The notes under the pieces are model-generated. The model made no database searches. It was not told the origin of the DNA and saw only the letters and a program-made list of their open reading frames with translations. Below, in pieces: positions 16,630 to 26,559 of a DNA stretch of 64,000 nucleotides. Both the position numbers and the translations under genes were made by a program. The first letter of the stretch is position 1. Every line of letters begins with the position of its first letter. This DNA comes from Nocardia bhagyanarayanae (GTDB lineage: Bacteria; Actinomycetota; Actinomycetes; Mycobacteriales; Mycobacteriaceae): assembly GCF_006716565.1 (NCBI RefSeq), contig NZ_VFPG01000001.1:1984001-2048000 (forward strand), read 5' to 3'.

Positions 16630-17367
16630 ATGACTTCTTCGATTCGTCTCGACGACCTCATCTCCGCCATAAAGAAGGCTCGGCCGGACAACGTGCTCGA
16701 GCAGCTCTCCGACGCCGTCATCGCCGCCGGTCATCTGGGCGAAGTGGCCGATCACCTGATCGGCCACTTCGTGGACCAGGCCCGCCGCTCCGGCGCGTCC
16801 TGGACCGACATCGGCGCCAGCATGGGCGTCACCAAGCAGGCCGCGCAGAAGCGGTTCGTCGCGAAGGGTCCCGGCGATCCGGCCGACGCGGCCGCGATGG
16901 ATCCGAACGCGGGATTCGCCAAGTTCACTCCCCGCGCCCGCGCGGCGGTGATGGCCTCTCAGCAGGCCGCGCTCACCGCGGGCAACAAGCTCATCGGACT
17001 GCCCCACCTGGTACTCGGCCTGCTGAGCGAGCCGGAAGGCCTTGCGGCCAAAGAGATTCTGACCGCGAAACTCGATCTGGAGGACGTGCGCGCCGCCGCG
17101 ACCGCCGCGCTGCCGCCCGCCGAATCCGGCGACGAGGCGCCCACCGGTCTTGTGCCCTTCGATCCCGAGGCCAAGAAGGCGCTCGAGCTGACCTTCCGCG
17201 AGGCACTTCGCCTGGGCCACAACTACATCGGCACCGAACACATCCTGCTCGCCATCCTCGAACAGGAGAACGGCGCGGGCCTGCTGACCGACCTCGGCAT
17301 GGACAAGGCGAAAACCGAAGCGCACCTGGTGGAACTGCTTTCGGTGATCGCCGCCCAGAAGCCTTGA
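16630..17367 (+). CDS. HTH-Clp N-terminal domain protein
   Basis: The 245-residue protein combines an N-terminal helical region with a helix-turn-helix (about 55-78, SWTDIGASMGVTKQAAQ) and two Clp N-type repeats (about 99-145 and 177-225). The latter include the typical IGLPHLVLGLL and IGTEHILLAIL segments of ClpC/ClpA N-domains. No AAA module follows, so it cannot itself be an unfoldase. It may act as an adaptor or a regulator that senses Clp substrates (inference). The start at 16630 fits a leaderless transcript from the twin-palindrome promoter immediately upstream. Confidence 0.82.
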   Translation: MTSSIRLDDLISAIKKARPDNVLEQLSDAVIAAGHLGEVADHLIGHFVDQARRSGASWTDIGASMGVTKQAAQKRFVAKGPGDPADAAAMDPNAGFAKFTPRARAAVMASQQAALTAGNKLIGLPHLVLGLLSEPEGLAAKEILTAKLDLEDVRAAATAALPPAESGDEAPTGLVPFDPEAKKALELTFREALRLGHNYIGTEHILLAILEQENGAGLLTDLGMDKAKTEAHLVELLSVIAAQKP

Positions 17368-17516
17368 GGGCATCAGCCCATTCGCACAGCGCCGCAGCGT
17401 AATTAATGCCCGAAAGAACATGACTTTCTTAAGGGAGCGCCAAGTGGCGGTTCCTACTCTGAATGCATATCGAGCCCGAAGCGCCCAGCGGCGGGCTTCA
17501 TTCAGAAGGGGGAGTC

Positions 17517-17915
17517 GTGAAAGCTTTTCGGATCCTGCTGCTCGCGTCGGTTCTCGGCCTCGGGGCGATCTTCGGAGCGGGGCAGGCGCACGCGTGGTCG
17601 TCGACCGGTTCGGTGACCACGACGTGTAGCGGAACCATCGACTACTGGGGTGGCTACTTCTACTATCACACCTACCAGTGGGCCGATGCGGACGAAGACA
17701 CTGTGTCGCAGGAGCATTCGTTCTCCTTCGCGGGCTTCCTCGAAGGGTTCGAGAACGCGGGCTGGGTCTACGCGGACCGCGCCTACGTCGTCTATCGCAA
17801 CGGCTGGCTCGACCTGGCGGTGCCGTACCAGTCGGGGTGGGAACCGAAGATTCGCGACAACCGGTACGACACCGACACGACCGACGGGCAGTGGTACGTC
17901 CTCTGCGAGCTGTAG
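17517..17915 (+). CDS. Small secreted protein of unknown function
   Basis: The 132-residue precursor has a classical Sec signal peptide: a Lys/Arg N-region, hydrophobic core LLLASVLGLGAIFGAG and a cleavage site after AQAHA. The mature part of about 105 residues is rich in Tyr and Trp and has two cysteines (TTCSG near its start and VLCEL at its end) that could form a disulfide joining the termini. No family is recognised. The GTG start at 17517 is preferred over an in-frame ATG at 17463 because GGGGGAG lies just before it and the signal peptide then begins correctly. Confidence 0.7.
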   Translation: MKAFRILLLASVLGLGAIFGAGQAHAWSSTGSVTTTCSGTIDYWGGYFYYHTYQWADADEDTVSQEHSFSFAGFLEGFENAGWVYADRAYVVYRNGWLDLAVPYQSGWEPKIRDNRYDTDTTDGQWYVLCEL

Positions 17916-17957
17916 GTGTCGTCCGGCCGCGCGAGAGTGCGTCACCGGCCACGGGAG

Positions 17958-18632
17958 CTACGCCCGCCCGCGCAACCCGCCGCCCCACCGCGGCCACTGT
18001 GCCTGCGGCTTAGGGGCGGCGACCAGTGATTCCCGGTCGATATCGGTGACGAACAGCGGCAGCCGCGGCGCGAGACCGTCCAGCAGTGCGAGCAGCTTCC
18101 CGCCGAGCGCGGCCTGGTACTCGGTCATCGTCAGGCCGACGATTTGCAGGAAGGCGACCCGGCCGTTGGGCGTCGCGATGCTGCCGAGTTCCGGATCGGT
18201 GACGAAGCCTACGGCTTGGATCGCCGAGTCCGGCCGGTCCGCGGCGAGGGGGCCGTTGGCCTTGATGGTGTGGCCGGGCTCGAACCACTTGCCCGACTGG
18301 AAGACGTACCTGGCGAGGTTCTGCAAGAAGTGCGCGGGCCAGATCGGCGCCTGCGTTTCGGCGGGATCGCCCGCCAGTCGAAAGGTGAACTCGAATCCCC
18401 ACCCGGAGACGTCCGGGTCGTCCCATTCCTTCGCGCCCAGCTCGCTCATGCCGTACCCGACGTAATGCCAATGCGGGACCGGGTCGGTCCGCGGGTACGC
18501 GCTGACACCCTCCAACGGGTCCGGCCCGCCCAGTGACCAGGGGTGCCCGACCGTCCAGTGCACCGGTTGTAGCTCGCCGTACAGCTGTGCCAGGGCGCCA
18601 TCGATCGCATCCCGGCCGGGTCCAACACTCAC
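17958..18632 (-). CDS. Suppressor-of-fused (SUFU) domain protein
   Basis: This 224-residue cytoplasmic protein matches the SUFU-like fold: HWHYVGYGMSEL near residue 55, the GWGFEFTFRL strand near 78, WPAHFLQNLARYVF near 100, and the late GFVTDPELG and FLQIVGLT segments. The bacterial family has no established molecular function and often appears near toxin-immunity genes, but no toxin gene is evident here. The gene is convergent with the secreted-protein gene, with a 42-base gap. Confidence 0.82.
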   Translation of the reverse strand: MSVGPGRDAIDGALAQLYGELQPVHWTVGHPWSLGGPDPLEGVSAYPRTDPVPHWHYVGYGMSELGAKEWDDPDVSGWGFEFTFRLAGDPAETQAPIWPAHFLQNLARYVFQSGKWFEPGHTIKANGPLAADRPDSAIQAVGFVTDPELGSIATPNGRVAFLQIVGLTMTEYQAALGGKLLALLDGLAPRLPLFVTDIDRESLVAAPKPQAQWPRWGGGLRGRA

Positions 18633-18643
18633 CCGGTCACTTT

Positions 18644-18779
18644 AGGCGTACCTCCGCCTTCGCTCCGGCCGTGCGCGGGTTGTCGACGGACTTCGTCCGG
18701 CTGCGTCTTGGAGGCGTACCTCCGCCTTCGCTCCGGCCGTGCGCGGGCTGTCGACGGACTTCGTCCGGCTGCGTCTCGT
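18644..18779. repeat. 68-bp tandem duplication with internal hairpins
   Basis: Two nearly identical 68-base units lie head to tail (18644-18711 and 18712-18779) in the 280-base gap upstream of a small gene. Each unit contains CGGACTTCGTCCG, a perfect short hairpin, and a second imperfect CCGCCTTCGCTCCGG hairpin. A diverged copy occurs at 36702-36770, so this is a dispersed intergenic repeat family. No gene was found in 18633-18912. Confidence 0.75.
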
Positions 18780-18912
18780 AAGGCGTCGGCGGGGGTGGAA
18801 ATTCCCGCAGACTCAGCCCCCAGCCGCCGATCCCCGGTGACGATGGCGGAGCGCGGTGTGCTGCCTGCTTGCTCGACCAGGGTGTGTCACCGTCGACCGC
18901 TAAGCTATAGCG

Positions 18913-19215
18913 ATGGCGGATGAATCGACTGATACGGATTCCGACCTAGTCGCGGGCGAACGCCGGGCCGACTTGTTGCGCGCTCTGTCCTATGTGTCGA
19001 CAGAATCCGGACCCGACGGCGAATACATCGTGAACGGTGATCTGCCGCCCGAAGTGGCGCCACCGTTCATTCGGGCCGTCATGCGCATCGAGGCCGAACT
19101 ACTGCTGCACGACGCCGAGCTCGTCACAGTGGACAACGAGGAACCCAGGACGCCGGAGGACCGTCGCACCGACGCGCTTGTCGCGCTATTCCTGCGCATC
19201 GACGACCGGCACTGA
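18913..19215 (+). CDS. Small acidic hypothetical protein
   Basis: The 100-residue product is acidic and mostly helical, with no signal peptide, membrane segment or recognised domain. It is the only gene between the 68-base repeats and groEL, on the same strand as groEL, and ends 38 bases before the first CIRCE element. An AT-rich AAGCTATAGCG just before the ATG could hold a -10 box, with no Shine-Dalgarno sequence, so leaderless translation is possible. Confidence 0.55.
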   Translation: MADESTDTDSDLVAGERRADLLRALSYVSTESGPDGEYIVNGDLPPEVAPPFIRAVMRIEAELLLHDAELVTVDNEEPRTPEDRRTDALVALFLRIDDRH

Positions 19216-19253
19216 GAACGGGGACCGCACAGCGCACCGGGGGAGGCCCGGAC

Positions 19254-19280
19254 CTTGCACTCGACACCCTCGAGTGCTAG
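19254..19280 (+). promoter_or_regulatory. CIRCE operator 1 upstream of groEL
   Basis: CTTGCACTC-N9-GAGTGCTAG closely matches the HrcA-binding CIRCE consensus TTAGCACTC-N9-GAGTGCTAA. It lies about 175 bases upstream of the groEL start. Confidence 0.88.
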
Positions 19281-21080
<1,800 letters not shown>

Positions 21081-21111
21081 TCCCCGGATCAGCGAGTTCT
21101 CGCTAGTCACG

Positions 21112-21153
21112 AAGGCCGGTCCACCCTCGGGTGGACCGGCCTTCCGCGTTTTT
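21112..21153 (+). terminator. Rho-independent terminator of groEL
   Basis: A perfect 14-base-pair stem starting AAGGCCGGTCCACC, with loop CTCG (21126-21129), is followed after five bases by TTTTT (21149-21153). It lies 30 bases after the groEL stop. Confidence 0.9.
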
Positions 21154-21209
21154 CGGGAGCGCCGCTACCGCGCTGTGCGCCCGAGCGATTCGTTCGCGTT
21201 CCCTCGCGG

Positions 21210-22031
21210 CTAGGCGGTGGCGGGGAGGCGGAGGCGTTCGGCTAGTTCGTTGAAGATGTAGAAGTTGGGGATGGCGGCGACGGGGGCGAGGGAGATCCAG
21301 GTGCCGTCGACCTTGATGCGGACCAGTCCGCTGCGGGCGTCGATGAGCTGGATGCGGTCCCAGGGATAGACCTGATTGCGGAAGCTGAGGGCGACCAAGT
21401 CGAGGCCGATATCGCCGAAGTGGACGGTTTCGCCGTTGTCGATTCTCAGGACCGCGCGCGGCAGTTGGGTGCCGGTGATGGCGGACTGGATCGCCCTGCC
21501 CCATTCGCGCGCGTCGGCGAACTCGGTGTCGTCGAAGGCCGCGTGCGCGCCGTTGGGTCCGCTCATCTCCAGCGAATACTCGACGCGCGAGGTGTTCTGG
21601 AACGGAATGACCTGTTGGCGCACTTCGGCGGTGTCCCATCGGAATCCGGCGATCTGCTCGCCGGACCGGTACACGGTCATGCCGTGATCGAACAGATCGA
21701 GCCGCGCCGAGCGGTTCTGCTGGTTCTGCCGCCCGCGCACCGAGGCCAGCGTGGCAGGCAGCAGTGCGACGACGCCGACGGCGACTCCGCCCGCGAAGGA
21801 TCCGACCGCGGCACAGATCACACCGACGGCCGCGAGCCCGCCCGCGACGATCCCGCACCCGCGCACGAAGGTGTCGCTCACCGGTGCGGGGAGAAATGTT
21901 TGGCGGTGTGTGCCGAGCTTTTCGTACTCGGCCATCAGGTGTATCAGCTGCGACAACGGTATGGTGCGCCGGACGCCGGTTCCGCCTTCACCGTCCTCCG
22001 GCATGCTCGGAGTGGTCAATAGTCCCTCCAT
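21210..22031 (-). CDS. Membrane-associated protein, DUF6585-like
   Basis: The 273-residue protein has two adjacent membrane segments (about 57-75 and 78-93) after a short cytoplasmic N-terminus. The remaining 170 residues form a soluble domain rich in beta strands (LDLFDHGMTVYRSGEQIAGF, VYPWDRIQL). This layout, a pair of membrane helices with a PH-like cytoplasmic domain, resembles the DUF6585 family, recognised here only from general pattern. Function is unknown. The gene is convergent with groEL. Confidence 0.6.
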   Translation of the reverse strand: MEGLLTTPSMPEDGEGGTGVRRTIPLSQLIHLMAEYEKLGTHRQTFLPAPVSDTFVRGCGIVAGGLAAVGVICAAVGSFAGGVAVGVVALLPATLASVRGRQNQQNRSARLDLFDHGMTVYRSGEQIAGFRWDTAEVRQQVIPFQNTSRVEYSLEMSGPNGAHAAFDDTEFADAREWGRAIQSAITGTQLPRAVLRIDNGETVHFGDIGLDLVALSFRNQVYPWDRIQLIDARSGLVRIKVDGTWISLAPVAAIPNFYIFNELAERLRLPATA

Positions 22032-22124
22032 GAGGCGGTTTTCATCCGCGCGAAGCGTATTCCACCGGACCGAATATCGCTACCGCAACCCCCGGTGAAT
22101 TCGCGCGTCGGTGTCATCGCGTAT

Positions 22125-22814
22125 TCACCCCTGGAGCACGAAGGCGACCAGAAAACCTGCCGCCGTGGCCATTCCGACCCACCAGCCGCCCTCGCGATAC
22201 GCCTCCGGCATGAGCGAATCGGCCAAAACGGCGATGGTCGCGCCGCCCGCGAAAGCTTGCACGGCGCTGATATGGGTGTCGGAGAGATTGTCCGCGAGAC
22301 TGTTTCCCAGCACCGTGACGAAGACGAGAACCGCGCCGGTCGCCGCCCACAGCCCGAACGCGCGAGCCTGTTCGAATCCGTGTTCGCTGCGCATGAGCGC
22401 CGCGCCGCCGATGGCCTCGGGCACGTTGCCCACGGCCACCGCGACCAGCAGCACCAGCCCGCCGCCCGAGGTCAGCGAGACGCCGAGCGCGGTGTTCTCC
22501 GGCACGCCGTCCAGGATGGTGCCGAGCATCAGCGCCCAGCCGATGGCCGCCGCGCCCAATTTCGTCTCGATCAGATGGTTGGCGACCACGTAGACACCGG
22601 CGCCCGCGAACAACGCCGCCCCGGCGATCACCGCGCCCGCCTGGTGGAAGGCCGGTTCGAACAGTTCCGAGGACACCGCCGCGATCATGGTGCCCGCGCC
22701 GAACGCCATCAGCGACGCGAGCAGCGGCTTCGGCAGCGACCAGCGCAGCCCGATGGCCGCGCCGACCAGCAGCGGTACCGCGGTGCCGAGACCGTAGAGC
22801 AGTGCCTTCAGCAT
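22125..22814 (-). CDS. ZIP-family metal transporter
   Basis: The 229-residue polytopic protein has seven to eight membrane segments. Two segments carry the metal-site signatures of ZIP permeases in modified form: GTILDGVPENTALG (about 119-132) and GNVPEAIGG (about 147-155), where many family members have HNxPEG and HExPHE-type motifs. Zinc or another divalent cation is the likely substrate. The start at 22814 gives an immediate membrane segment; the longer frame upstream is Arg-rich and unlikely to be translated. Confidence 0.78.
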   Translation of the reverse strand: MLKALLYGLGTAVPLLVGAAIGLRWSLPKPLLASLMAFGAGTMIAAVSSELFEPAFHQAGAVIAGAALFAGAGVYVVANHLIETKLGAAAIGWALMLGTILDGVPENTALGVSLTSGGGLVLLVAVAVGNVPEAIGGAALMRSEHGFEQARAFGLWAATGAVLVFVTVLGNSLADNLSDTHISAVQAFAGGATIAVLADSLMPEAYREGGWWVGMATAAGFLVAFVLQG

Positions 22815-22899
22815 GCGCCTCACCCTAAAGGGAAAGCGCCGCTTCGGCTTCGCTCCTGCGCCGTCCGGGCCAGTCGAGCGCCCGGACAAGGCAACTCGC

Positions 22900-23874
22900 T
22901 CAGATGCCGGTGACCGAGACGACGCGGAAGGCGCTCGGCGTGCCGGGACCCATCGGCCCACCCTTGTCGAACTGCGAGGCGACCACCAGCACGCGCTCGC
23001 CGTCGCGCACCAAAGTGGTTGGAATGTCCAACGTCTCGTCGGTGAGCTGTTCCGCCAGCCGCGCGGACGCGCCGTCCTCGGTCAGTGTCCAGCGCGAGAT
23101 CGTGTCGGTGGTGTTGTGGGCGACCCACAGCGTGTCGCCGCGCAGCTCGAGACCGTCGCCGTTCGTCATATCCCCGCCGTGCAATTCGACTTTCCGGATC
23201 GGCGCGTCGGCGGTGAGATCGACGCGATAGAGGTCGCCGCCGACCATGTCGACCACCAGCAGGTACCGCCCGGACGGGTCCGCGACCAGGCCGTTGAGGT
23301 TGAAACTCGCTGGCTCGCGCGGTTCGATGACGCCGCCGAGCTCGAATAGCGGTGCCAATTCGGCGCGTCCGCCCTGCGCGGCGGCCGCGCGCACCTGCTC
23401 GGGGGTGACCCGGTAGACCACGGCGCGCACGCTGTCGGTGAGGTAGGCGGTGCCGTCCGGGGTGATGACGACGTCGTTGACGAAGCGCGGTTCGGCGCCG
23501 GGCACGTCGAAGCGGGCGAGCAGCGCGCGAGAAGCCATGTCGTACACGGCGACTCCTACCGTCGAGTCGGTCACCCACAGGTGGCCCGATCCGTCGACCT
23601 TCAATCCGTTCGCGGTCTTTCGCCCGTCGGCGCCCTCCGGCAGGAACACCTCGGCCCGCTCGGCGTCGGCCGTGGCGCGGTAGATCGCGCCGGTGCTGTA
23701 CGAGCCGACGTAGGTGTCGCCGGTGCGGGCGTCCAGTGCGATGCCCTCGGGATAGACGCGGTCACCTGGCAATTCGTAGGCGGTGGTTACCCGCGGTGCC
23801 GCGTCGGGCGAGCCGCAGGCCGTCAGCGCGGCGAGCGTGAGGAGGGCGATCGGGAGGGTGCGCGTGCGGGACAT
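22900..23874 (-). CDS. SMP-30/gluconolactonase-like beta-propeller lipoprotein
   Basis: The 324-residue precursor has a lipobox (LAALTAC) that anchors Cys20 outside the cell. The rest is a six-bladed beta-propeller of the SMP-30/strictosidine-synthase type, with repeating segments such as GIALDARTGDTYVGSY, NGLKVDGSGHLWVTD, NDVVITPDGTAYLTD and NGLVADPSGRYLLV. The conserved Glu/Asn/Asp residues at blade starts fit a metal-binding centre, so a lactonase-like activity is possible. It is divergent from the MarR gene and probably controlled by it through the palindromes in the shared 100-base gap. Confidence 0.82.
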   Translation of the reverse strand: MSRTRTLPIALLTLAALTACGSPDAAPRVTTAYELPGDRVYPEGIALDARTGDTYVGSYSTGAIYRATADAERAEVFLPEGADGRKTANGLKVDGSGHLWVTDSTVGVAVYDMASRALLARFDVPGAEPRFVNDVVITPDGTAYLTDSVRAVVYRVTPEQVRAAAAQGGRAELAPLFELGGVIEPREPASFNLNGLVADPSGRYLLVVDMVGGDLYRVDLTADAPIRKVELHGGDMTNGDGLELRGDTLWVAHNTTDTISRWTLTEDGASARLAEQLTDETLDIPTTLVRDGERVLVVASQFDKGGPMGPGTPSAFRVVSVTGI

Positions 23875-23888
23875 GCCGGGACCTTTCG

Positions 23889-23937
23889 AATGTGCTCACA
23901 TTGAAGAATGTCTACGAACATAGATTAGAGTTCTAAT
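23889..23937. promoter_or_regulatory. Two palindromic operators in the lipoprotein/marR divergent gap
   Basis: AATGTG-CT-CACATT (23889-23902) and ATTAGA-GT-TCTAAT (23924-23937) both have perfect six-base arms and a two-base centre. Their centres are 35 bases apart, in an AT-rich stretch. They are the obvious candidates for binding by the adjacent MarR protein, or the first by a CRP-like factor. Confidence 0.55.
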
Positions 23938-23974
23938 GGTCGTCAAGGCTCGAACTAGGTGACGAGCGGATACC

Positions 23975-24448
23975 ATGCCAGGCATGACCCCTATGCCCGC
24001 CGCCGAACGCATCGGCTCCTACGTCAAGCGCGCGGAGCAGGCCCTGGCGACGGCGAAGAACGCCGCACTGAAGCCCGCGGGGGTCACCGTCGCGCAGTAC
24101 TCCGCGCTGCTGTTCCTCTCCGAGAACCCGGGCATCTCGGCGGCGGCCTTGGCGCGACTGTGCGGCGTCACCCCGCCGACCATGAACACCGTGCTCGGCA
24201 ACCTGCAGGAGCGCGGCCTCATCGAGCGGACCCCGCACGCCTGGCACAAAAACGTCCTCGAGACGCGTCTCACCGAGCGTGGCGAGTCGGTGATGAAGGA
24301 CGCCGACGCGCGCGCGATCCGGGTCGAGCGTTCGGTGGCCGCCGCGTTCACCGCCGCCGAACGCGACGCCCTCATCGACCTGCTGACCCGCTGCGCCGAC
24401 GCCTTCGACGCGGCCCGCCCCGAGGACGCGCCCACGGCGAACAAATAG
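23975..24448 (+). CDS. MarR-family transcriptional regulator
   Basis: The 157-residue protein has the MarR layout: dimerising N- and C-terminal helices around a winged helix (about 40-110). The recognition segment is ISAAALARLCGVTPPTMNTVLGNL, and the wing ends before LTERGESVM. The effector is unknown. The divergent propeller lipoprotein and its own gene are the likely targets. Two further in-frame ATG codons lie close downstream (codons 4 and 7), so the start may shift by a few residues. Confidence 0.85.
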   Translation: MPGMTPMPAAERIGSYVKRAEQALATAKNAALKPAGVTVAQYSALLFLSENPGISAAALARLCGVTPPTMNTVLGNLQERGLIERTPHAWHKNVLETRLTERGESVMKDADARAIRVERSVAAAFTAAERDALIDLLTRCADAFDAARPEDAPTANK

Positions 24449-24608
24449 GCCCGCCTGGACTGCGGGTTCCGTTACCTGCTCCTGAGGGTGTGGCCGCCCA
24501 GCAAGCAAGGGCCGACATTGTCGGAAGAGAACTGGGGCGGTCCACCAAGATCGAGCAGCTAGTCGCGAACGTCCGCGCCGACCCGGGCGACGTCGGTAGT
24601 CTGCGGTG

Positions 24609-25481
24609 ATGGCGCACCTGCATGCGATCGGATTGGCGCTGGTCGCCGCGCTGTGCATCGCGTTCAGCGCCGTCATGCGGCACTGGGCGGCGGCGCGGGT
24701 GCCGGATGTGGATCTCGGGCGTCTCGGCGCGATCGGCAGCCTGGTTCATCGGCCGCTGTGGTGGTTCGGCACGGCGGTCGGCGCGGGCGGTTACGTCTTC
24801 CAGGCGATGGCGCTCGGTCGCGGATCGGTGCTTCTGGTGCAGTCGCTCCTGGTGAGTTCGCTGCTGTTCGCCTTGCCGCTGGCGGCGACTCTCTCCGGGC
24901 GTGCGATTCGGCATTCGGAATGGTTGTGGGCTCTGGTGCTCAGCGTCGCCATCGTGGTGCTTCTGGTCGTCGGCGATCCGCGGCAGGGGAAACAGCATGT
25001 GGCGTCTTGGCATTGGGCGTTGACCGCCGCGATCGGCGTCCCCCTCTTCGCGGCTTGCCTGCTCGGCGCGCGACAGCCGGGCAGGCGGCGGGCGCTGCTG
25101 CTCGGCGTCGCGGCGGGCGCACTGTTCGGCATCGCGGCGGTGCTGACGAAAGGCCTGGTCACATTGATCGGCGAGGGGGCCGCCGCGGTGTTCGGGTCCG
25201 CGGAGACCTACGCCCTCGTCGTGGTGGGCGCCGCCGCGGTGGTCCTCCAACAGGACTCCTACCAGGCGGGGGCACTGCAAGCTTCACTGCCCGCCGCGAC
25301 GGTGACCGAACCCGTCGTCGCCGGGGCACTCGGCATCCTGCTGCTGGACGAGTACTTCGACGTCGACGGCCCCCACGTCATCCTGCTGACTCTCGCCCTG
25401 GCCGCGATGACCGCCGCCACCCTCGCCCTGGCCCGCTCGGCCGCCACCGAATCCACCGCGACCCCCGCCTCGATCCACTGA
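24609..25481 (+). CDS. DMT-superfamily (EamA/NIPA-like) membrane transporter
   Basis: The product of about 290 residues has nine to ten hydrophobic segments with the inverted-repeat feel of drug/metabolite transporters. The first half includes FQAMALGRGSVLLVQSLLVSSLLFALPL and the second half TVTEPVVAGALGILLLDEYF, the typical EamA C-terminal repeat ending. The substrate cannot be read from sequence. A GTG directly precedes the ATG chosen here, with no clear ribosome binding site. The 160 bases upstream hold nothing recognised. Confidence 0.75.
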   Translation: MAHLHAIGLALVAALCIAFSAVMRHWAAARVPDVDLGRLGAIGSLVHRPLWWFGTAVGAGGYVFQAMALGRGSVLLVQSLLVSSLLFALPLAATLSGRAIRHSEWLWALVLSVAIVVLLVVGDPRQGKQHVASWHWALTAAIGVPLFAACLLGARQPGRRRALLLGVAAGALFGIAAVLTKGLVTLIGEGAAAVFGSAETYALVVVGAAAVVLQQDSYQAGALQASLPAATVTEPVVAGALGILLLDEYFDVDGPHVILLTLALAAMTAATLALARSAATESTATPASIH

Positions 25482-25512
25482 CTCCGGTTCTGGGCTCCCG
25501 TAGGCTGCATTC

Positions 25513-26307
25513 ATGTCGCGCGGCGAGATCGAAGGCGTGCTCTACGACATCGACGGCGTGCTGGTTACCTCCTGGCGCGCGCTCGAGGGAGCGCGTGAAG
25601 CCGTGCGTGAATTGCGTGAAAAAGGTTTGCGCCGAGCATTTCTCACCAACACCACGTCGAGAACGTGCGCCGAGATAGGCGATCGGTTGAAGTCGGCCGG
25701 ATTCGAGATCGATATGGCGGAAATCGTCACGGCGGCCAGACTGACCGCCGAATTCCTGCGCCGCCGCTATCCGGATGCTCGCGTCTGGGTGTTGAATCAC
25801 GGCGACATCGAAGCGGACCTGGCCGGGCTCGAACTCGTCGAGGATGATCCCGACGTGGTCGTGATCGGCGGTGCGGGAACGGAATTCACGCACCGCGCGC
25901 TCAGCAGGGTGGTCGAGCTGATGCTGGACGGCGTGCCGGTCGTCGCTATGCAGGGCGGCCTCACGTGGGCCACCGACGACGGCCTGCGTATCGACGCGGG
26001 CGCGTATCTACCTGGTCTCTCGGCGGCGGGCAACGCGGAGATCGAGGTGATCGGCAAGCCCGCCCCGACGGGCTTCCGCACCTGCGCGCAGCTCATGGAT
26101 CTGGAGCCCGCCGACATCGTGATGGTCGGCGACGACCTGCATTCCGATGTGCTGGCCGCGCAAGCCGTCGGCATGACGGGCGTGCTCGTGCGGACCGGAA
26201 AGTTCCGGCCCGGTGTGCTCGCCGCCTCCGACCGCGCGCCGGACCACGTGATCGACTCCGTGGCCGCGCTGCCGGAACTGCTGTCGACCAGCGGCGTCGC
26301 CGGATGA
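25513..26307 (+). CDS. HAD-IIA family phosphatase (NagD/LHPP-like)
   Basis: The 264-residue hydrolase shows all four HAD motifs: I as YDIDGVL with Asp12 and Asp14, II as FLTNTTS, III around the Lys of GKPAPTGF, and IV as MVGDDLHSD. The cap lies between motifs II and III, defining subclass IIA, whose members dephosphorylate small phosphate esters such as nucleotides or phospho-amino acids. The specific substrate is unknown. It starts 31 bases after the transporter gene on the same strand. Confidence 0.88.
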   Translation: MSRGEIEGVLYDIDGVLVTSWRALEGAREAVRELREKGLRRAFLTNTTSRTCAEIGDRLKSAGFEIDMAEIVTAARLTAEFLRRRYPDARVWVLNHGDIEADLAGLELVEDDPDVVVIGGAGTEFTHRALSRVVELMLDGVPVVAMQGGLTWATDDGLRIDAGAYLPGLSAAGNAEIEVIGKPAPTGFRTCAQLMDLEPADIVMVGDDLHSDVLAAQAVGMTGVLVRTGKFRPGVLAASDRAPDHVIDSVAALPELLSTSGVAG

Positions 26308-26506
26308 AGGGTCGGGACCGGTCCGTTCGAAAAAAGTTCTACGAAATTCCTCCAAAAGCCTTCCGGCGCGGCGGATTGCTCGGTATCGTCCGTGGCGGCA
26401 AACAGCCAGTGACAACGGAGTTGCGATGGTCGGATCGGAGGATTGGTTGATCTAGCTACTAGGCTGCCAACTTTCGGCTAACGCGCGGTCGGTCGAAGGT
26501 TGAGAC

Positions 26507-26551
26507 GAAGGGCCCGATCCATGACGAGGGGATCGGGCCCTTCGGTATTGT
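26507..26551 (+). promoter_or_regulatory. Palindrome over the tetR promoter
   Basis: A perfect 14-base inverted repeat (GAAGGGCCCGATCC and its complement, loop 26521-26529) spans 26507-26543. Its loop contains ATGACG, usable as a -35, and TATTGT at 26546-26551 follows at 18 bases as a -10. Transcription would start almost at the ATG at 26560. It may be the TetR autoregulatory operator. A hairpin terminator for upstream transcription is the alternative, but there is no T-tract. The rest of 26308-26506 holds nothing recognised. Confidence 0.45.
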
Positions 26552-26559
26552 CTGCCCCA

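Noticed and set aside
23959..24609. 216-codon rightward frame over the marR gene
   Set aside because: It is an Arg/His-rich out-of-phase shadow of marR; the MarR frame has the recognisable winged helix.
26420..26510. Possible tRNA gene between the HAD phosphatase and tetR
   Set aside because: The segment cannot be folded by eye into a cloverleaf with conserved T-loop and acceptor stem.
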